Positions 60,012 through 64,000 of a stretch of DNA of 64,000 bases are shown piece after piece. Source of the stretch: Jatrophihabitans telluris (lineage in GTDB: Bacteria; Actinomycetota; Actinomycetes; Mycobacteriales; Jatrophihabitantaceae); the NCBI RefSeq assembly GCF_023516435.1, contig NZ_CP097332.1, positions 186,001-250,000 of the forward strand. Reading direction: 5' to 3'. Positions within the stretch are counted from its first letter, which is position 1. Each line of letters opens with the position of its first letter. Below the pieces are notes generated by a model that searched no databases, was not told the DNA's origin, and saw nothing but the letters and a program-made list of their open reading frames with translations. A program made the translations under genes and the position numbers.

Positions 60012-61465
60012 TAGTCCTTGAGGAAGACGCCGTAGAGGTCCTCGCCGGCCTCGCCCCGCACGATCGGGTCATAGACCCGGGCGGCACCGTCGACGAGGTC
60101 CAGCGGCGCGTGGAAACCGTCGGCGGCCAGCCGCATCTTGGTTGGGTGTGGACGTTCGTCGGTGATCCAGCCGGTATCGACGCTGGTCATCAGAATCCCG
60201 TCGGTGAACAGCTCGGCTGCGCTCGTCCGGGTGAGCATGTTCAGCGCGGCCTTGGCCATGTTGGTGTGGGGGTGCCCCGGGCCCTTGTAGCCACGGGAGA
60301 AGACCCCCTCCATCGCCGAGACGTTGACGACATAGGTGCGCGTGGCCGGCGACGCGGCCAGGACCGGGCGGAGCTGGTTGATCAGGATGAACGGCGCCGT
60401 CGAGTTGCACAGCTGCACCTCGAGCAGTTCGAGAGCGTCGATCTCGCCGACGGCCTGGACCCAGGAGTTCGTGTGGTGCAGGTCGGGAACGAGGCCGCCG
60501 GCGTCGATCGCGGTCTGGTCGGCGATCCGGTCCGCGGCGGCCGAGCCGGCCCGAAGCGCGAGCGAGGTCAGCGCGTGGGCCGTGGGATGGGCGGCCAGGG
60601 AGCCGACGAGAGCGGCCGGGTGCGCCTCCGACGTCCGGTCGAACGTCTCGATCTCCGGCAGCGGCCCCTCGGGAAGCTCGGCGGCCTCGGCGGCGGCCAG
60701 GGGCGCGTAGGCACCCGGGGAGCGGCGGACGGTCTGGGCGGCGTTGTTGATCAGGATGTCCAGGGGACCCCTGGAGGCGACCGTATCGGCCAGGGCGACG
60801 ACCTGGGCGGGATCGCGAAGGTCGATGCCGACGATCTTGAGCCGGTGCAGCCAGTCGGCGCTGTCTTCCATCGCCGTGAACCGCCGCACCGCGTCGTTGG
60901 GGAAGCGCGTGGTGATCGTGGTGTGCGCCCCGTCGCGCAGCAGCCGCAAGGCGATGTACATCCCGATCTTCGCGCGGCCGCCGGTGAGCAGGGCTCGTTT
61001 GCCGGCCAGGTCCGTCCGGGCGCCTCGCTTGGCGTGGTTGAACGCGGCGCAGTCCGGACACAGCTGGTGGTAGAAGGCGTCGACGAGCTGGTAGTCGCGT
61101 TTGCAGATGTAGCACGGACGCGGCGTGATCAGGGTGCCGGCCGTCGCGCCGACCGTCGCGGAAACCAGCGGGATTCCGTTGGTCTCGTCGTCGATCCGCT
61201 GCGGCGAGCCGGTCGCGGTAGCCGCGACGACGGCCTGGTCGGCGGCGATGACCGCAGCGCGCCGCTCGGACCGCCGGTGCTTCTTGACCGCCTTGAACAT
61301 GCGCGAGGTCGCCTGGCGGACGGCGACGTGATCGGGATGGTCCTCGGGCACGGTGTGCAAGCGGGCCAGCACGTCCAGACAGGTAGCCAGTTCCCGCGGG
61401 TCGATCCGCGGTTCCGTCGGTGCGCTGATCGCTGGCTGCAGGTCGAGATCGCTGAGGTCGGTCAC
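59993..61465 (-). CDS. SDR-family protein with N-terminal zinc-ribbon
   Basis: A 490-residue protein with GTG start. Residues 1-115 are helical; then a CYIC...CPDC pair (about residues 117-139) likely binds zinc; then a Rossmann domain (LLTGGRAKIGMYIALRLL, TTITTRFP, INNAAQTVRR, VVNVSAMEG). The usual catalytic Tyr-x3-Lys is replaced: HTNMAKAAL has Thr four residues before the lysine. NAD(P) binding is plausible but the chemistry may differ. This family occurs in actinobacteria and eukaryotes; function is unknown. Confidence 0.85.
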   Translation of the reverse strand: MTDLSDLDLQPAISAPTEPRIDPRELATCLDVLARLHTVPEDHPDHVAVRQATSRMFKAVKKHRRSERRAAVIAADQAVVAATATGSPQRIDDETNGIPLVSATVGATAGTLITPRPCYICKRDYQLVDAFYHQLCPDCAAFNHAKRGARTDLAGKRALLTGGRAKIGMYIALRLLRDGAHTTITTRFPNDAVRRFTAMEDSADWLHRLKIVGIDLRDPAQVVALADTVASRGPLDILINNAAQTVRRSPGAYAPLAAAEAAELPEGPLPEIETFDRTSEAHPAALVGSLAAHPTAHALTSLALRAGSAAADRIADQTAIDAGGLVPDLHHTNSWVQAVGEIDALELLEVQLCNSTAPFILINQLRPVLAASPATRTYVVNVSAMEGVFSRGYKGPGHPHTNMAKAALNMLTRTSAAELFTDGILMTSVDTGWITDERPHPTKMRLAADGFHAPLDLVDGAARVYDPIVRGEAGEDLYGVFLKDYAQSGW

Positions 61466-61529
61466 GGTCCAATTGTCCCTGGCGCAACGGACTCCGCTGA
61501 CCGTCTGCTCCGCCCGTCGCCCCGCTATT

Positions 61530-61571
61530 GTGACAGGGCAATCGCTGGATTGTCCGGACCATCGCTGTCAC
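61530..61571. promoter_or_regulatory. Two inverted repeats in the SDR/FAD-oxidase divergent promoter
   Basis: GTGACAG (61530-61536) and CTGTCAC (61565-61571) are an exact pair; CAAT (61539-61542) and ATTG (61549-61552) lie between them. The site is 14 bp from the FAD oxidoreductase start. A regulator site is possible but unproven. Confidence 0.3.
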
Positions 61572-61584
61572 TTACGCTCAGCCG

Positions 61585-62985
61585 GTGCCTTATGCCGCGT
61601 CGTGGTCCGCAAGCGCGCCCATCCCGTTCTGGCTCGACACCGAGGACCGCCCGGCGCCCCGTCCGACGCTCGCCACCGACACCTCCGCGGACCTGGCCGT
61701 GGTCGGCGGCGGCTTCTCCGGACTCTGGACCGCGCTGCTGGCCAAGGAGGCTGACCCGGACCGCGACGTCATCCTTCTCGAGGGCAGCCGGCTGGCGTGG
61801 GCGGCGACCGGACGCAACGGCGGCTTCTGCGCCGCCAGCCTGACCCATGGCGAGGCCAACGGACGCGACCGCTTTCCGAACGAGTACTCGCGACTGGACG
61901 AGCTCGGCCGGCAGAACCTGCAGGAGATCGGCGACACGGTGGCCCGCTACGGCATCGACTGCGCCTTCGAGCGCACCGGCGAACTGAACGTCGCCACCGC
62001 GCCCTACCAGGTCGCCGAACTGCGAGCCGGTGACGGCGAGTTTCTCGACACCGCCGCGGTGCGGGCGGAGGTGGATTCGCCCACCTACCTCGCCGGCTCC
62101 TGGAACCGCGACACGACCGCGATGCTGGACCCGGCTCGCCTGGCGTGGGGCCTGGCGCGGGCGGCGGAGGAACTCGGGGTCCGCATCGTCGAGAACACCC
62201 CGGTCCAGGGGATCCGCCGCTCGTCCGGTCGACCTGGCGATGCGCTCGCCCTGATCACCGGCGGTTCCGACGCGGGCTCCGGTGCTCGGACGGTGACCGC
62301 TCGCCGGGTCGCGCTGGGCACCAACGCCTTCACCCCGCTGCTGCGCCGGATCCGGCTGCATACCGTCCCGGTCTATGACTACGTGCTGGTCACCGAACCG
62401 CTGAGCAGCGAGCAGCTGGCCGCAATCGGCTGGCGCAACCGCCAGGGGATCGGCGACTCGGCCAACCAGTTCCACTACTACCGGCTCACCCGCGACAACC
62501 GCATCCTGTGGGGCGGTTACGACGCGGTCTACTACTTCGGCCGCCGCATCGCCGCCCGCTACGACGAGCGGCCGGCCACCTTCGCCCTGCTGGCCGAGCA
62601 GTTCTTCCAGACCTTCCCGCAGTTGGAGGGGCTCCGCTTCACCCATCGCTGGGGCGGGGCGATCGACACCTCCACCCGGTTCTGCGGCTTCTTCGGTACC
62701 GGCTACGGCGGCCGGCTCGCGTACGCCCTCGGCTACACCGGCCTCGGCGTCGGGGCCAGCCGATTCGGGGCCAACGTCATGCTCGACCTGCTGGACGACC
62801 GTCCCAGCGAGCGCCGCGAGCTCGAACTGGTTCGCACCAAGCCGCTGCCGTTTCCACCCGAGCCGTTGGCCTACGCCGGCATTCAGGCCACCCGTTGGTC
62901 GCTGGCCGCCGCCGACCGCCACGAGGGGCGCCGGAACCTGTGGCTGCGAGCCCTCGACCGTGCCGGACTCGGCTTCGATTCCTGA
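61585..62985 (+). CDS. FAD-dependent oxidoreductase, DAO family (PuuB-like)
   Basis: A 466-residue flavoenzyme with GTG start. The FAD-binding Rossmann start is DLAVVGGGFSGLWTALLAKEADPDRDVILLEG, followed by AATGRNGGFCAAS. Substrate-side segments DYVLVTEPLSSEQLAAIGW and FTHRWGGAIDTSTRFCGFFG and the second FAD segment YTGLGVGASRFGANVM fit gamma-glutamylputrescine oxidase/glycine oxidase-like proteins. It oxidises an amine or amino acid; the substrate is unknown. Confidence 0.9.
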   Translation: MPYAASWSASAPIPFWLDTEDRPAPRPTLATDTSADLAVVGGGFSGLWTALLAKEADPDRDVILLEGSRLAWAATGRNGGFCAASLTHGEANGRDRFPNEYSRLDELGRQNLQEIGDTVARYGIDCAFERTGELNVATAPYQVAELRAGDGEFLDTAAVRAEVDSPTYLAGSWNRDTTAMLDPARLAWGLARAAEELGVRIVENTPVQGIRRSSGRPGDALALITGGSDAGSGARTVTARRVALGTNAFTPLLRRIRLHTVPVYDYVLVTEPLSSEQLAAIGWRNRQGIGDSANQFHYYRLTRDNRILWGGYDAVYYFGRRIAARYDERPATFALLAEQFFQTFPQLEGLRFTHRWGGAIDTSTRFCGFFGTGYGGRLAYALGYTGLGVGASRFGANVMLDLLDDRPSERRELELVRTKPLPFPPEPLAYAGIQATRWSLAAADRHEGRRNLWLRALDRAGLGFDS

Positions 62986-63039
62986 CCGTTCTACGTCCTG
63001 ACCGTGTGCGCGGCCGGAGCGTGTGCATGTTCTGCAGGG

Positions 63040-64000
63040 TCAGTCCTTGGGCGTGGCCACCGGCCGGTTTCGGTACCGGCCGACCAGTTCGCGCGCGGCG
63101 GCCTGCATGCGCACCGGCGGCAACCCGCGGGCGATCAGGGTCAGGTCGTCCACGACCAGCCGGCCGATCTCCAGGAACGCCGACGGGATACCACCGGCCC
63201 GGTGCGGTGACAGCACCAGACCCTCCAGCCCGCGCCCGGGGTAGTCCGCCGGCATCGGCTCGTCCGGCCAGACGTCGACCGCGGCCTGGATCCGGCCGGC
63301 TCCGACGTGCTCCAGCAGCGCTTCGAAATCCACCACGGCCGCGCGGCTGACCAGGACGAGCCGGGCACCGTCGGCAAGCAGCGCCAGCTCGCGTGCTCCG
63401 ATCAGGTGCTCGCTGTCGGCGGTGACGGTGGCGAGGACGAACACCACATCGCTCGTGCTCAGCACCTCGTCCAATCCGGTGGGAATCGCGCCGGCCTGGG
63501 CCAGGACACCGTCGGGCAGCCACGGATCGTAGGCACGCACCGTGGCCCGGAACGGGGTCAGCAGGGGGAGTAGCGCGCGCCCCAGATTGCCGAAGCCGAT
63601 CACGCCGATCCGCGCCCCCGTCAACGTGATCGCGTCCGCGTTGTCAGCTCCCACATACGATTCCCGGCCGGCCCGGAAAGCCCGGTCCTGCCGCGAGATG
63701 CCACGCGCGAGGTCCAGCGCGAGCCCCAGCGCGAATTCGGCCACCGGTACCGCGTAGACCGGACCGCAACCCAGCACGTGGATGCCGCGTTCGAAGCAGC
63801 GTGGATAGTCCACGTTGGGATAGAAGTTGCCCTCCACGTTGAGGATCGCCTTCAGGCCGGGGGCGCTGTCCAGTCGCGAGGCCGGCAGGTCCGGTTGGCC
63901 GACGATGGCGAACGCCTGGGCGAGATGCTGATCCAGCTCGTCCGGGCGCCCCTGCAGGTCGACGACGTCGAAGGCGGTGGTCAGTTCGGCCCACACCTGC
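63040..64000 (-). CDS. D-isomer-specific 2-hydroxyacid dehydrogenase, 5' end beyond the window
   Basis: At least 318 residues; the N-terminus probably extends past 64000. The NAD-binding domain is clear: GARIGVIGFGNLGRALLPLL, then VRAYDPWLPDG, and catalytic-domain segments LVSRAAVVDFEALLEH, AVDVWPDEPMP and LSPHRAGGIP (His of the active site). PNVDYPRCFERGIHVLGCGPVYAVPVAEFALGLAL is the usual substrate-domain hinge. The Arg in LVSRAAVVD fits the family. The specific substrate is unknown. Confidence 0.88.
   Translation of the reverse strand, partial: QVWAELTTAFDVVDLQGRPDELDQHLAQAFAIVGQPDLPASRLDSAPGLKAILNVEGNFYPNVDYPRCFERGIHVLGCGPVYAVPVAEFALGLALDLARGISRQDRAFRAGRESYVGADNADAITLTGARIGVIGFGNLGRALLPLLTPFRATVRAYDPWLPDGVLAQAGAIPTGLDEVLSTSDVVFVLATVTADSEHLIGARELALLADGARLVLVSRAAVVDFEALLEHVGAGRIQAAVDVWPDEPMPADYPGRGLEGLVLSPHRAGGIPSAFLEIGRLVVDDLTLIARGLPPVRMQAAARELVGRYRNRPVATPKD

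Overview
The window is about 70% GC and reads as a chromosome segment of a free-living actinobacterium. CrgA, the proteasome activator Bpa with its C-terminal GQYL, MurT/GatD, a class E sortase, TreX/TreY/TreZ, a 1618-residue NAD-dependent glutamate dehydrogenase and an EphD-type hydrolase/dehydrogenase fusion all point to the Mycobacteriales/Frankiales/Jatrophihabitans part of the phylum (inference; no rRNA gene is present to prove it). I saw no rRNA, tRNA, CRISPR array, insertion sequence or prophage.

Layout. 1-3.7 kb: a partial thioesterase, then murT and gatD (lipid II amidation) with a marR-type regulator and a strong inverted repeat lying between them, and a lipoprotein coupled to gatD. 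3.8-8.4 kb: the conserved near-origin block ppiA, rhomboid, crgA, DUF881 protein, class E sortase, small membrane protein, pabA/trpG. The pknB/pknA/pbpA/rodA block that usually follows is absent. 8.5-13.7 kb: quinone oxidoreductase, ScyD/ScyE-like secreted protein, bpa, a possible 40-residue coupled ORF, transglutaminase-like protein, HAD phosphatase, GroES-like protein. 13.7-19.3 kb: an ECF sigma factor fused to a membrane-anchored extracellular part, a degenerate GGDEF-like protein, pheA, DUF4446, and a HisC/Pat aminotransferase. 19.4-25.4 kb: a five-gene ABC importer plus metallophosphoesterase operon, probably for organophosphate or phosphonate. 25.4-38.7 kb: malic enzyme, DUF1684, pentapeptide-repeat protein, NAD-GDH, anti-sigma ATPase, GDPD, Nei/Fpg glycosylase, YdcF, RsmC/RlmG-like methyltransferase, DUF6191. 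38.7-44.8 kb: secreted CAP protein, AidB-like dehydrogenase, HtrA protease, MFS exporter.

44.8-45.65 kb is an 840-bp stretch without a conventional gene. On its minus strand lies a tandem array of four 24-nt ORFs, each with its own Shine-Dalgarno sequence, encoding the heptapeptide MNNVTWR (three copies) or MSNVTWR (the upstream-most copy). Stop codons differ (TGA, TGA, TAA, TAG) and most base changes keep the peptide, which argues that the peptide itself is selected. I do not recognise this system and regard it as the most interesting item here. Operator-like palindromes lie upstream of it.

45.65-64 kb: a membrane diguanylate cyclase; an EphD-like fusion in an operon with a metal-dependent hydrolase and a ferredoxin-type reductase; nodS-like methyltransferase-treX-treY-treZ (trehalose from glycogen); small and hypothetical genes; an unusual SDR protein; a DAO-family FAD oxidoreductase; and a partial 2-hydroxyacid dehydrogenase. 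A recurring feature is short tandem duplication, usually in multiples of three bases, inside linkers and at gene 3' ends.
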